A stretch of DNA of 64,000 nucleotides from Desulfuromonadaceae bacterium (GCA_028712075.1 JAQTQX010000009.1:84837-148836), one strand, 5' to 3'. Shown: positions 42,643-51,300, numbered from the stretch's first letter. A program made the numbers and translations. The notes: generated by a model from the letters alone, not told the origin.

Positions 42643-43550
42643 ACCTGGATAATATATGCAAGGGCGATCACCAGAGCCGCGTCAGAGCCTGACGCGCCAA
42701 AGCCATTCATGGCCACGGCAAGAGCAATAGAAAGATTGCGCATGACTGTACCGTATACCAGAGCGATTGCATCACCTCGTTTCAGAAACATTTTCCCGAT
42801 AAAGGTGCTGAGCAGATAGTTGATACCGTAAAGAAGCAGCAGTGGGACGGCTATGTTGAGAAGCGCCTCGGGTGCAGCCATGACAGCACGCGCCTTCAAC
42901 GCGATAGCTATGAATACGATCCCCAGCACACCGATTGTTGACATTCCCGGAAAACGGGGCGCCCAGATTTCCTGAAACACCTTCTGTGTATAACGCTTTA
43001 CCAGCCACTGCTGAGTCACATAACCGGCTATCATTGGCAAAAAGACGATAACGGCGATCTGCTTCATTACTGCTGCCGTGTCTATTGCAACAACTGCACC
43101 GAGCAGCCACTGGATATAGAACGGTGTCGCCAGGGAACCGAGAATCAGTCCGATTACCGTCATTTTGACCGCTGCTTCCAGATTGCCTTTTGCAAAACCG
43201 GTCCAGGATATGGTCATACCGCTTGTTGGCACCAGGGCTGCCAGTAGCAGACCGAGAGCCATATACGGCTGATCTGTGAAAAAGAATCTGCCGAGGCCGT
43301 ATGCGACAAACGGCACAATTGCGAAGTTGATCAGCTGTGTGAGCAGTTGCGCTTTGCCGTCTCCTCCTTCCAGAACTTTTTTCAGTTTGAGGGTTACCAT
43401 CATCGGATAGACCATCAGGAAAGTGAAAGGAATAATCAACATCTTCAAGGGAGATGCATCAAGCAGGGCACCGCAGACAAAGCCGGCCAGCATCATGACC
43501 GGAATAGCCAGAACAAGCTTTTTGTTAATTTTTGTCAGAACGCCCCACAT
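42576..43550 (-). CDS. BASS/ACR3-superfamily sodium symporter-like transporter
   Basis: A ~324-residue membrane protein with about ten helices. It has the family's inverted-repeat motifs LLLAALVPTSGMTISWTGFAKGN (about 100-122) and YGTVMRNLSIALAVAMN (about 268-284). It resembles bile-acid:Na+ symporter and Acr3 families, but the Acr3 transport Cys in the PTSGMT segment is absent, so arsenite export is unlikely. ATG 43550 is used; the longer frame begins with TTG inside the DUF302 gene. It is next to DUF302 and OsmC genes. Substrate unknown. Confidence 0.82.
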   Translation of the reverse strand: MWGVLTKINKKLVLAIPVMMLAGFVCGALLDASPLKMLIIPFTFLMVYPMMVTLKLKKVLEGGDGKAQLLTQLINFAIVPFVAYGLGRFFFTDQPYMALGLLLAALVPTSGMTISWTGFAKGNLEAAVKMTVIGLILGSLATPFYIQWLLGAVVAIDTAAVMKQIAVIVFLPMIAGYVTQQWLVKRYTQKVFQEIWAPRFPGMSTIGVLGIVFIAIALKARAVMAAPEALLNIAVPLLLLYGINYLLSTFIGKMFLKRGDAIALVYGTVMRNLSIALAVAMNGFGASGSDAALVIALAYIIQVQSAAWYVRLTDKLFGAPGKTS

Positions 43551-43551
43551 C

Positions 43552-43962
43552 TCAGAGCACCCCTTCAATCATGTTTTTGATAGCATCGTAACTTTCTATC
43601 AATGAGTCCGCAAAGGCCGTCTCTCCAAGCAGAGCCTCTATCATCGGCCGATTATAGACCAGAAAGCGTACCTGGGTTTTGCCGTCACTGGTAAACGTCA
43701 TGATGAACTTGGGCATCAGGGCGGCTCGTTCCGGATTAGTCTGGAGGCTCATCGCCGCTTTTTCCGGTTTACATATCTGGATCATGTGCAGATCAAAGCC
43801 GTGAGCCACTTCTACTCCATGAGCACCAAACGTATGCGCCATCTCCATGCCGTTTTCGTTATGGATGACAAAGCCACACTCTTTGCATGCACTTTTCAGA
43901 TCTTTGACAAATTGTGCGAGCGGTTTTGCTGTATCTTTACGGTAAAGTTCTGCCCATTGCAT
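43552..43962 (-). CDS. DUF302-family protein
   Basis: A ~136-residue cytoplasmic protein whose pattern (FGAHGVEVAHGFDLHMIQICKPEKA, NPERAALMPKFIMTF, VRFLVYNRPMIEALLG) matches the DUF302 family of small alpha/beta proteins of unknown function. GAGGAG 8 bases before ATG 43962 supports that start over 44022. It is probably in one operon with the transporter, whose ATG overlaps the last base region. Confidence 0.8.
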   Translation of the reverse strand: MQWAELYRKDTAKPLAQFVKDLKSACKECGFVIHNENGMEMAHTFGAHGVEVAHGFDLHMIQICKPEKAAMSLQTNPERAALMPKFIMTFTSDGKTQVRFLVYNRPMIEALLGETAFADSLIESYDAIKNMIEGVL

Positions 43963-44084
43963 TGTGTATGCTCCTCTCCATGCGTTTTTCGAGACTTCAG
44001 GTGATATTGATACCCTGCCCACCAGTAATATATTCCGGAGGTATTTATATTCTGACGGAGGGCAAGGGTAGTAAGTTCGGCAGA

Positions 44085-44489
44085 CTATGAATTCCGTGCG
44101 TTAATTTCAAACTCAGGGGGATCCATGAGCACTTTTTTGACCGAACAGAGCCCTGCAGTTTTGATGATGGCGTTCCGGTATTTCTCGGGAAAACCGGGAG
44201 GAAGGTCTATCGACAAGACTATTTTAGAGAGCTTATTTTTCCCGTCTTCAGTTGCGATAAATTCCATTTTCTGGGTAAGTGCCAAACCTTCCGTCGCAAT
44301 CTGCCGTTGCTGACAGAAACTGAGAACATAAATGCCGGCACAGGTGCCAAGGGAAGCCAGAAAATATTCAAACGGGCTCGGCGCTGTTCCCTCCCCACCC
44401 CCTTCCACCGGTTGGTCAGTATAAATGACGCGGTTATTGATCTCCGCGTTTACTTTTTCCCCGCCGGGGAATGTTATTTTCATCTCCAT
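44085..44489 (-). CDS. OsmC/Ohr-family protein
   Basis: A 134-residue peroxiredoxin-like protein of the OsmC/YhfA group. The two redox cysteines are in ASLGTCAGIYV (about 50) and TAGLCSVKKVL (about 115). Such proteins reduce organic peroxides or sulfur species with thiol donors. It follows the DUF134 gene by 10 bases, with its own ribosome site (AGGAG). Confidence 0.9.
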   Translation of the reverse strand: MEMKITFPGGEKVNAEINNRVIYTDQPVEGGGEGTAPSPFEYFLASLGTCAGIYVLSFCQQRQIATEGLALTQKMEFIATEDGKNKLSKIVLSIDLPPGFPEKYRNAIIKTAGLCSVKKVLMDPPEFEINARNS

Positions 44490-44499
44490 GGCAGCTCCT

Positions 44500-44820
44500 T
44501 CATGCGTTCGACGTCATCAATATTTCCCCGGCGGTATCACCGGCAATAGCGAGCGCTTTGTGCCCAACCAGCGCCTGAGCAACTTTGTGGCGGGCGCTGG
44601 CAAGAAGACGCTGCACGGTTCCGCGCGAGACCCCCATACAGATGCCGGCCTCAATCTGACTTTTGTCCTCGCCGTCACACAGATGCAGCGCTTCCAGCTC
44701 GTCATGGGCAAGTCGGATAATTTCCATATCTTTCAAAGGTGTCCCGGCGGGTTTAAATACAGCCGAAAAGCCTGCCCGGTGCGGACAGCTGCAATTTCTT
44801 GGTTTATGCGGCCTACCCAT
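44500..44820 (-). CDS. DUF134-family helix-turn-helix protein
   Basis: A 106-residue predicted DNA-binding protein: MGRPHKPRNC start, LAHDELEALHLCDGEDKSQIE and a sigma-region-4-like helix-turn-helix (AGICMGVSRGTVQRLLASARHK). DUF134 genes typically neighbour NifX/NifB-domain genes, as here. Its ATG follows the upstream stop by 3 bases with no separate ribosome site, so translation is probably coupled. Confidence 0.88.
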   Translation of the reverse strand: MGRPHKPRNCSCPHRAGFSAVFKPAGTPLKDMEIIRLAHDELEALHLCDGEDKSQIEAGICMGVSRGTVQRLLASARHKVAQALVGHKALAIAGDTAGEILMTSNA

Positions 44821-44823
44821 GTA

Positions 44824-45204
44824 TCAGTGCGAACAGCCGTGGCTGTGACCATGACCACCACACGTATGGCCCGGCAGATATTCTTCAAGTGTGCCGATTT
44901 TCAATGACGCAATATTTTCCGAAATAGTACTGCCAGTTGCCTTGAATGCACGGATACCCGCTGAAGTAAGCTTATGCAGTGCCCCTCCGCCGATGCCGCC
45001 GACGACAATAGCGTCAACATGCTTTCCACCGAGCCCTGCAACCGGATTGCATGCGCCATGTTCATGTACTTTATCGCTGTTGCTGACTGACTGCACCTCA
45101 TTGGTGATCAGATCAACAATGACAAATTCAGGTGCTGAGCCGAAATGATTGAATACCTGACTGTCAAGACCACGATTTTCTGCTACTGGAAAACAAATTT
45201 TCAC
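44824..45204 (-). CDS. NifX/dinitrogenase-cofactor-domain protein with His-rich tail
   Basis: A ~126-residue protein of the NifX/NifB-C-terminal domain family (VKICFPVAENRGLDSQVFNHFGSAPEFVIVD; VGGIGGGALHKLTSAGIRAFKATG). The tail GHTCGGHGHSHGCSH looks metal-binding. Outside nitrogenase clusters these proteins probably carry metal or sulfur cofactors. GTG 45204, with GGAGG 6 bases upstream, is preferred to 45240. A promoter and 24-base palindrome lie just upstream. Confidence 0.87.
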   Translation of the reverse strand: MKICFPVAENRGLDSQVFNHFGSAPEFVIVDLITNEVQSVSNSDKVHEHGACNPVAGLGGKHVDAIVVGGIGGGALHKLTSAGIRAFKATGSTISENIASLKIGTLEEYLPGHTCGGHGHSHGCSH

Positions 45205-45218
45205 TGTGTACCTCCGTT

Positions 45219-45242
45219 TATTGTGTGTATATGCACACAATA
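45219..45242 (-). promoter_or_regulatory. Operator-like palindrome TATTGTGTG-N6-CACACAATA
   Basis: Perfect 9-base arms (45219-45227, 45234-45242). It overlaps the -10 (TATTGT) of a minus-strand promoter whose -35 TTGACA lies 17 bases upstream, and ends just before the ribosome site of the NifX-like gene. This is the classic place for a repressor. Confidence 0.6.
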
Positions 45243-45251
45243 TTATTCAAT

Positions 45252-45271
45252 TATATGAATGTCAATATATT
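45252..45271 (-). promoter_or_regulatory. Promoter -35 region with the shared 20-mer
   Basis: TATATGAATGTCAATATATT, identical to 25594-25613. On the minus strand it supplies TTGACA, 17 bases before TATTGT at the palindrome edge, making a good promoter for the NifX-like/DUF134/OsmC genes. Confidence 0.55.
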
Positions 45272-45398
45272 TATTTTGAGAGAAGACGTCGAAAAGAAAC
45301 GGCTGGTTTACGTGTTTTACTGGCAGGGAGCACTGGAAGGTGATTTACAGTGCGAATCTCTGGGATCTGCATCAAATAGTTATTTGCCTCACAAGCAC

Positions 45399-45441
45399 AA
45401 AAAAAACCGCCGGTCCTTGTTGGAGCTGGCGGCTATTTTTT
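45399..45441 (-). terminator. Rho-independent terminator of the NosL-like gene
   Basis: A CCGCC/GGCGG stem with partial inner pairing and an A/T run on each side. On the minus strand it ends in eight Ts, 20 bases after the stop at 45460. Confidence 0.8.
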
Positions 45442-45459
45442 CGAATTGAGTGTGACTGC

Positions 45460-46014
45460 TTACAGTTTGCCCGCGCCTTGTGCACCCTTTTTCATCTTCA
45501 TTTTCATCTGCCTGCGCTTGTCACGGATCATTTTAGAGTCCTGGTACATATCCTCATACGCACTCTTGACAGCTTCCTCAAATCCGGCAATCTTGCCGCC
45601 ATGTTCTGTAACGAATGCAGCTGCTTTCTCCTTGGAAGCAAAGGCCCATTTGGCTTTTTTGGTCATTACTCCCGGCCTGTCACCACCGATTACCCACACC
45701 GCCTTTTCTGCATCAAGCAGTTCCTTGCTGCCATAATCAGCAACCTGGATCGACGTGGGTGTTTTATCGATGTTGATTGCCAGATCAACAGCGGTGCAGT
45801 GCAAGCTGCAGGTTGCTGCGACAGACCCGTCATCAAACTCGACCAGCATCCTGCTGTGACCAAACTTCTCACGATCCATGCCGCAATACTGACATGACGC
45901 ATGGGCTGAAATGTCCGCATCATGCCCACCTGCTAGTACCTGACCGACATTTAATACCGTTCCCATTACACATAGGGAGAGTGACAAACAGAACACCGCG
46001 AATACTTTTTTCAA
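45460..46014 (-). CDS. NosL-like periplasmic metal-binding protein
   Basis: A 184-residue protein with signal peptide (about 1-28). CQYCGMDREKFGHSRMLVEFDDG is the NosL-type motif, followed by TCSLHCTAVDL. NosL is a copper chaperone for nitrous oxide reductase, but homologues occur without nos genes, as here, and may bind other metals. The C-terminus is Lys/Met-rich (RRQMKMKMKKGAQG). TTG start with GGAGG 7 bases upstream. Single gene with its own terminator. Confidence 0.85.
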   Translation of the reverse strand: MKKVFAVFCLSLSLCVMGTVLNVGQVLAGGHDADISAHASCQYCGMDREKFGHSRMLVEFDDGSVAATCSLHCTAVDLAINIDKTPTSIQVADYGSKELLDAEKAVWVIGGDRPGVMTKKAKWAFASKEKAAAFVTEHGGKIAGFEEAVKSAYEDMYQDSKMIRDKRRQMKMKMKKGAQGAGKL

Positions 46015-46093
46015 GCGACTACCTCCAGTTATGATTTAATTTCGCCATGAGAACGTTGGCGCTATCTGTTCAATCCATGCAGCTCCGCCGCAT

Positions 46094-47446
46094 CTATTCC
46101 TCCTTAACCTGCAGCCCGAAATCCTTGATCCGATACTGCAGCGTTCGTAAAGAGATACCAAGCGCTTCCGCTGTTTGACGCCGGTTGCCCCGGAACTTCT
46201 GCAGCGTTTTTAGTATATCGTCCTTCTCATGATGTTTGAGGAGTCCTTCACCGGTCTCCACGGCAGGATGTAACTCCTGCAACTCCTGCGGAAGTTCACG
46301 GGTGGTCAGCTCCCCACGGGCCAGAATGATGCCCCGTTCAATAATATTTTGCAACTCCCTGACATTACCGGGCCATCGATACTGCCGGAGAATATCCAGC
46401 GCATCTGAAGATACCGTAATAGCGCGACGGAGACCTGCAGCGGCCGAAAATCGCGCAGAAAAATACCGAACCATCTGTGGAATGGCATCAGCACGCTCAC
46501 GAAGCGGCGGCAGGGTAATCGGAAATACGTTCAGGCGGTAGAACAGGTCTTCCCGAAAACGCTTTTCGGCAACTTCCATAGCAAGATCACGATTTGTTGC
46601 AGCAATAACCCGCACATCAACCTTGATCTGCAGAGATCCGCCCAGCCGTTCAAATACCCGTTCCTGAAGAACACGCAGCAGTTTGGCCTGCAGGATTGCT
46701 GGCATTTCTCCGATTTCATCCAGAAAAATCGTGCCCCCCTGTGCCAGTTCGAATTTTCCTCTCCGGGCCTGAACGGCGCCGGTAAAGGCACCCCGTTCAT
46801 GGCCAAACAGTTCGCTTTCCAGAAGGTTTTCCGGAATTGCCGCACAGTTGAGCGGTATAAACGGAGCCGCTTTACGCTGACTTGTCAGATGAATCATCCG
46901 GGCGATCAACTCCTTGCCGGTGCCGCTTTCTCCATGCAACAGCACTGTCGCCGAGGTACGGGCAACATCCTGCACCAGTCTCCTGATGCCCTCCATCGCT
47001 CTGCCGGAAAAAATCATTTCCTCCGATGGAAGTCCTGCCCGCTCACTCTCCAGGAGGGATACCGCCAGGCGATCAAGATCCACCTGTTCCAGAGCCATTT
47101 TTACGATAGCAAGCAGACTCGCCGGATCTTTAAGCGGTTTGGCGATGAAGTCAAAAGCGCCCTCCTTGATGGCCGCTACCGCTTCTTCCACACGACCAAA
47201 GGCGGTGATAAAGATAAAAAGAGGGGGGTGCGACTCGTTACGGGTTGCCCGAAACAACTCAAGCCCGCTTCTAACCGGCATTTTCAAGTCACTCAGCACC
47301 AGATCGAACTGTTCCCGCTGAATCCTGCGCAGTCCCTCGCCGCCGTCAGACGCGGCGGCAACGGTATAACCTGCCGAATCAAGTATGGTTGTCACCAGCT
47401 CACGAAACACCTCATCATCTTCAACAACAAGTATGGTTGCCGACAT
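46094..47446 (-). CDS. NtrC-family sigma-54 response regulator
   Basis: A ~450-residue activator. Receiver (about 1-120, [12 protein letters not shown]), AAA+ domain (Walker A GESGTGKE, sigma-54 contact loop GAFTGA, Walker [11 protein letters not shown]) and Fis-type helix-turn-helix ([21 protein letters not shown]). ATG 47446, with AAGGA 5-6 bases upstream, is preferred to 47563. It is last in an operon with the kinase and three exported proteins, whose promoter (50544-50559) is of the sigma-54 type, so it probably drives its own operon. Confidence 0.94.
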   Translation of the reverse strand: MSATILVVEDDEVFRELVTTILDSAGYTVAAASDGGEGLRRIQREQFDLVLSDLKMPVRSGLELFRATRNESHPPLFIFITAFGRVEEAVAAIKEGAFDFIAKPLKDPASLLAIVKMALEQVDLDRLAVSLLESERAGLPSEEMIFSGRAMEGIRRLVQDVARTSATVLLHGESGTGKELIARMIHLTSQRKAAPFIPLNCAAIPENLLESELFGHERGAFTGAVQARRGKFELAQGGTIFLDEIGEMPAILQAKLLRVLQERVFERLGGSLQIKVDVRVIAATNRDLAMEVAEKRFREDLFYRLNVFPITLPPLRERADAIPQMVRYFSARFSAAAGLRRAITVSSDALDILRQYRWPGNVRELQNIIERGIILARGELTTRELPQELQELHPAVETGEGLLKHHEKDDILKTLQKFRGNRRQTAEALGISLRTLQYRIKDFGLQVKEE

Positions 47447-47463
47447 ATGTTCCTTTCTCGGCG

Positions 47464-48690
47464 CTACGGTGCCAACGGCACGGTCAGGGTAAAGGTCGTG
47501 CCCGTTCCGGGGATGCTCTCGACAGCCAGGCTTCCACCATGTTCCTGGGCCACTTTGCGACACAAGGCAAGACCAAGACCGGTGCCTCGTGCCTTGCTGG
47601 TCCAGAACGGCTCAAAGATATGCGGAATGTTTTCCGGAGGAATGCCGATGCCGCTGTCACAGACGGTTATGACCGCCAGGCCCGCTCTCCGCTCCAGATC
47701 AATGTGTAACTGCCCTCCGCAAGGCATCGCCTGGAGCCCGTTCTTCAGCAGATTAATCAATAGCTGTGTGATTCGGTCCGGGGCCGCCATAACCGTCAAC
47801 GGAGGGTGCGACGAATAAGTAACCTCCACACCAGTCGGATCGGCTTCCACGCGGATTATTGCTACCACATCGCCCAGTAATTCTGACAGATCCGTTGGCA
47901 GATGATCTCCCCGCTCCTCGCGAACAAAGGTAAGCAGGTCATTCACCAGTAACTCCATACGAATCGACTGGCTGACAATTTTATCGGCGTACAGACACGC
48001 CTGTTCCAGATCAGTAGCGTTCTCTATCAGCTGGGCAAAGCCCTTGATGCCGGCCAGAGGATTCCGAATCTCATGAGCCATGACAGCGCCCATCTCGCCC
48101 AAACGAGCCAGCTCGGCACGGCGCAGCATCTCCACCCGGTGCTTTTCATCACGGCGCAACAGAAACATGACGCCCAGAATAAGCAGCCAGAGAGAAATCG
48201 TAAGAGACGTGACAACCGATATGCCGGTATGGGCTCGCCTGATTACCTGATCGGCACGATAGGTATGCAGTGCCAGCGTAAGAATATAGCTGGCTCCGGC
48301 AGGATGGATGCGAGTTTCAAGCAAGTATATTTCTTCACCCGTTCCAAGTCGTTTCCGCCGTTCAACAATCCCGTCATTGAGGATGGTTGCCTGCGGAGCC
48401 TCCGCAGAGACCGTTCCGATGAGTGCCGGATTGGTATGAAACCGGATAACGCCCTGATCGTCAACAAGGAAATAATAGGCAAGATCCGGAGTACTGTAGC
48501 GTGTCAGAGCCCGTAAATCGGGGCCAACCGCAGCGAATTGTTCGATGGCTGACGCCATGGTAAGCCCGGCACCACGGAGATTTTCTCCGGCGACCTGCGG
48601 AGCAGCAAAATACGCGCTCCAGGAAAACCACCCCACCAGCAGGGTGAAACAGGCGGGAATAACAACGATGAGAAGCCTGATCCTGCGCAT
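47464..48690 (-). CDS. Membrane sensor histidine kinase
   Basis: A 408-residue kinase with TM1 (about 6-28), a periplasmic sensor of about 130 residues, TM2 (about 168-190), HisKA (AVMAHEIRNPLAGIKGF) and HATPase (NLLKNGLQAMP, GIGIPPENIPHIFEPF, GTGLGLALC). The start shares bases with the upstream stop (TGATG). It is cognate to the NtrC-type regulator downstream (17-base gap). The periplasmic sensor may read the state of the exported proteins of the operon. Confidence 0.93.
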   Translation of the reverse strand: MRRIRLLIVVIPACFTLLVGWFSWSAYFAAPQVAGENLRGAGLTMASAIEQFAAVGPDLRALTRYSTPDLAYYFLVDDQGVIRFHTNPALIGTVSAEAPQATILNDGIVERRKRLGTGEEIYLLETRIHPAGASYILTLALHTYRADQVIRRAHTGISVVTSLTISLWLLILGVMFLLRRDEKHRVEMLRRAELARLGEMGAVMAHEIRNPLAGIKGFAQLIENATDLEQACLYADKIVSQSIRMELLVNDLLTFVREERGDHLPTDLSELLGDVVAIIRVEADPTGVEVTYSSHPPLTVMAAPDRITQLLINLLKNGLQAMPCGGQLHIDLERRAGLAVITVCDSGIGIPPENIPHIFEPFWTSKARGTGLGLALCRKVAQEHGGSLAVESIPGTGTTFTLTVPLAP

Positions 48691-49595
48691 CAGAATGAAT
48701 AGATGATTGCAGCTCCGCCGCCATAATCAGGACTACTGGCACTGATCCCTTTGGCAACGAACAGATCAAGAGTTGTTGTCGGCGCCAATGCCCAGAGCAG
48801 ACGGCCACGTGCTTCCAACAGATTATCGGAGTAATCGGACGGTGCTGTTGCTCCTTTAAGAATGAGCATCGGCTGGACACTGTCCGTCACCTGATAACCA
48901 ACTACCCCGCTGTAGCTGACATAATTTTTCAGGGCAAAACCAGCTACACTGCCTTGGTACGTATACAGAGCTTCACCGAACAGATGCATGCTGCCAAACC
49001 ATTTTGAAAGATCGGCACCTCCGCCAAAATCAAACTCACCGGTTCCCAGTCCGTCTGACACGGATGCGGTGGGCACTTTGACAAACAGAGAGGCTCTTAT
49101 CTGCGGAACCGTGTCACTTTCAGGCAGTAAAACATATCCGCTCCGCAGAATAATATCCCCAACTCCATATACAGATGAACTGCCGCCTGCCACTGGTTCA
49201 TCGCCGGTCACTGGAGAAATTCCGCCAGAAGTGCCGGTTCCGGTCGGCGTAACAATTCCGCCCGGCCCCCCGCGACGGGCAACGGACTGAACGTCGGCAG
49301 TTACAGTGGCGCCCTGGAACAGGGATGTTGTAACACGAGAACTGCTTTGATAAATAAAAGGAATTTCAGCACTCACATCAAAACGATCCCCGGAATACCA
49401 GCTGACAATCAGCGGCATATATGCGGTGCGGGTTGTGCTGTCGCTATTGTAGTCCCCGGAACTGAATTCCGACCCGAAGCTGACCGAAGTGACGGAAAAA
49501 TTTTCAGGTGTCTCAACACCCAGGGAAGAACGTTGCGAACAGAGCACCATTGTAAGGACGCACACGACTAATGCCATTGGTGTAAAGTTCGTCAT
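48690..49595 (-). CDS. Outer-membrane barrel-like protein
   Basis: A ~301-residue exported protein: signal peptide about 1-25, then amphipathic beta strands ending AAIIYSF, with a Gly/Thr-rich insert (IVTPTGTGTSGGISPVTG). It resembles phenol-degradation 'MetA-like' or transporter-annotated outer-membrane barrels. ATG 49595 has GGAGG 9 bases upstream and overlaps the stop of the previous gene (ATGA); 49712 is less likely. Function unknown. Confidence 0.75.
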   Translation of the reverse strand: MTNFTPMALVVCVLTMVLCSQRSSLGVETPENFSVTSVSFGSEFSSGDYNSDSTTRTAYMPLIVSWYSGDRFDVSAEIPFIYQSSSRVTTSLFQGATVTADVQSVARRGGPGGIVTPTGTGTSGGISPVTGDEPVAGGSSSVYGVGDIILRSGYVLLPESDTVPQIRASLFVKVPTASVSDGLGTGEFDFGGGADLSKWFGSMHLFGEALYTYQGSVAGFALKNYVSYSGVVGYQVTDSVQPMLILKGATAPSDYSDNLLEARGRLLWALAPTTTLDLFVAKGISASSPDYGGGAAIIYSF

Positions 49596-50134
49596 CTTCG
49601 GCCACCTCCGCCCATACCACCCATGCCACCCCGAAAACCGTACCCTCCGCCTCCCGTTCTGCCGAAACCTGAACCACTGCCGACACCGACGCCGGCGCCG
49701 TTGCGGTTCCACAATGGCGAGCCTGATTCCATGCGCAGTGTGAGCGCAGTACCGCTCGATTTGTTGTCAAGCCGCTGGGCAAAAAGATACAAGGCGCCAT
49801 CTTTGCCCTGCGCGCGCGAACCGGTAATACTGATCTCCTGATTCGTACTGATCGTGTACGCCTGACGTTCCCAGTATGACCACGGCCCAAGCAGTACGAT
49901 GACAGGCCCCTGCGGAGTGGCAATAATCATCTGACCTTGCCCTCCCTGAGCACTTTTGACCGGAGGAGTGGTCACCTTGCCGCTCACTGTGACGACCGTG
50001 TTGACATCGTAGCCGCTCGCAACATCCAAGCCACCTGGATTCTTATGGTCATTATCACCCCAGAATGCAGATGCATCGTTATATGCAGTGGCTATCAACA
50101 CAATAGTTGTTAATAAAAACAGAGCTCGGTTCAT
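49592..50134 (-). CDS. Secreted protein with Gly-rich tail, unknown
   Basis: A 180-residue exported protein: signal peptide about 1-23, a beta domain (VVTVSGKVTTPPVK, GPVIVLLGPWSYWERQAYTI, ISITGSRAQGKDGALYLFAQRL) that looks like a small OB-type barrel, and a Gly-rich tail (about 145-180) ending GGGGRR. No family name is offered. Ribosome site AAAGGGAG. Second gene of the sigma-54 operon. Confidence 0.72.
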   Translation of the reverse strand: MNRALFLLTTIVLIATAYNDASAFWGDNDHKNPGGLDVASGYDVNTVVTVSGKVTTPPVKSAQGGQGQMIIATPQGPVIVLLGPWSYWERQAYTISTNQEISITGSRAQGKDGALYLFAQRLDNKSSGTALTLRMESGSPLWNRNGAGVGVGSGSGFGRTGGGGYGFRGGMGGMGGGGRR

Positions 50135-50209
50135 AATAAACTCCCTTTACAGATATCTCCGGTCAGAAACGGTAAGGTAACCTGACCGGAGACATACCGA
50201 TACATGCTA

Positions 50210-50497
50210 CTACTGGGCAGTTGTCGTAGCCGTAGTGGTCACAACAGGCGTAGTCAGACAGGTGCCATCCTGGAGGCCGGTCCCTTTACCGTTGCGGGTA
50301 GTTGAGCCGTTTGCTGTTGTGCCGGTAGTGAGGAACGTGCCGTCACGACGCTGTGATCCAGCCGGACGTGCGACCGACGTGGAACCAGCAGACTGCCCTT
50401 TGTTCCCGAAACCAGACCCAGCTGCACATACGTCGCCTGCTGCCAATGCAGCCAGAAGTCCTGCTACTGCTACGGTGGTGATAATACGTTTTTCCAT
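50210..50497 (-). CDS. Small secreted Thr/Gly-rich protein
   Basis: A 95-residue exported protein: signal peptide about 1-25, then Ser/Thr/Gly-rich low complexity with one more Cys (QDGTCLTTP) and a Thr-rich tail. First gene after the sigma-54 promoter, with a strong ribosome site (AAGGAG). No family recognised. Confidence 0.7.
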   Translation of the reverse strand: MEKRIITTVAVAGLLAALAAGDVCAAGSGFGNKGQSAGSTSVARPAGSQRRDGTFLTTGTTANGSTTRNGKGTGLQDGTCLTTPVVTTTATTTAQ

Positions 50498-50543
50498 GAT
50501 TCTGCTCCTTCGTGTGGTGAGATAGTCAATCTGACCTTATAAG

Positions 50544-50559
50544 AGCAGAAGGCGTGCCA
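50544..50559 (-). promoter_or_regulatory. Sigma-54 promoter
   Basis: Read on the minus strand: TGGCACG-CCTT-CTGCT, matching the -24 GG / -12 GC consensus TGGCACG-N4-TTGCW at all but one position. The predicted start falls near 50533, giving a ~35-base leader to ATG 50497. The operon ends with an NtrC-type activator. Confidence 0.75.
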
Positions 50560-50624
50560 AATATATAACTAGCCGATATTGCGTCACTATTAAACAATTG
50601 GCTTGTCGTCAAACCGACACATTA

Positions 50625-50639
50625 GTGCAGATTCTGCAC
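50625..50639. promoter_or_regulatory. Candidate activator site GTGCAG-ATT-CTGCAC
   Basis: A perfect 6-base inverted repeat centred about 100 bases upstream of the predicted sigma-54 start, the usual place for NtrC-type upstream activator sites. TGCAG half-sites recur at about 50667 and 50698. Confidence 0.5.
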
Positions 50640-50699
50640 CTGTTCGTCATACCGGTTGCATCATTTTGCAGACATCAACCGCCAAATTGCAGGTATCAC

Positions 50700-50871
50700 C
50701 AAAAGTCATCTAACCTACGACAGTGGCTAGTTTCAGAATTGAAAAGCGGGGAGGTTCGTCTGGCAAGGAAATCAAGGAGTTGCACGGAGGCGTACATGAG
50801 TACGCTGCACAAGCAAATCCGAAGATTGACGCCGCCAGGGGAAAAGAGTACCCTTTCCGGACGTAAACCAG
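50700..50871. other. Intergenic stretch with a small palindrome
   Basis: No gene is supported. It contains GCGTAC-ATGA-GTACGC (50790-50805). The sequence has the look of a dispersed intergenic repeat, but this cannot be confirmed within one window. Confidence 0.35.
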
Positions 50872-51162
50872 CTATCTCTTCCCCCACATCGGCACATCCA
50901 TAAACTGCTGCCGCAACCGTTCATCCGGGTTCTGTTCGTAAAACTCCCCTTCGGTAAATGAGAGTTGATATTCTGCTACATAGTCGAGCACAATTCGGTA
51001 CGCTTCATTGATCGCCTTGATTTTATTTTGGTCAGCGCAGTTGCCGGCATCTGGGTGATATTCTTTTACCAGCTTACGGTGTCGTACCTTGATCTCATTG
51101 ATGGTCATCCGTTCCCGCAGGCCCAGAATCTGCCGCGCTTCCTGAAGTTGGAGATATGTCAT
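50872..51162 (-). CDS. Small J-domain protein
   Basis: A ~96-residue DnaJ-type co-chaperone: J domain about 5-70 with the HPD motif in VKEYHPDAGN. No Gly/Phe or zinc regions, so it is a specialised J protein. ATG 51162, with GGGGT 7 bases upstream, is preferred to 51207. Partner and target unknown. Confidence 0.85.
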   Translation of the reverse strand: MTYLQLQEARQILGLRERMTINEIKVRHRKLVKEYHPDAGNCADQNKIKAINEAYRIVLDYVAEYQLSFTEGEFYEQNPDERLRQQFMDVPMWGKR

Positions 51163-51270
51163 GATTTTACCCCAACAATCCGAGCTATAAGCACAAAACC
51201 GAACCATACCGGTTCGCGGTAACGCTTATTCCACATAGGTTTCATGTCTCCTCTGCTGGAAATTAACAAA

Positions 51271-51300
51271 AAACGCACCCCGTGAGACAAAGGTGCGTTT
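51271..51300 (-). terminator. Rho-independent terminator of the ferritin-like gene
   Basis: AAACGCACC (51271-51279) pairs with GGTGCGTTT (51292-51300). On the minus strand it is followed by TTTTTTGTT. Confidence 0.85.

Noticed and set aside
42576..43550. Arsenite exporter (Acr3) call for the transporter
   Set aside because: The conserved transport Cys of Acr3 is absent and no arsR/arsC gene is nearby, so only the superfamily is claimed.
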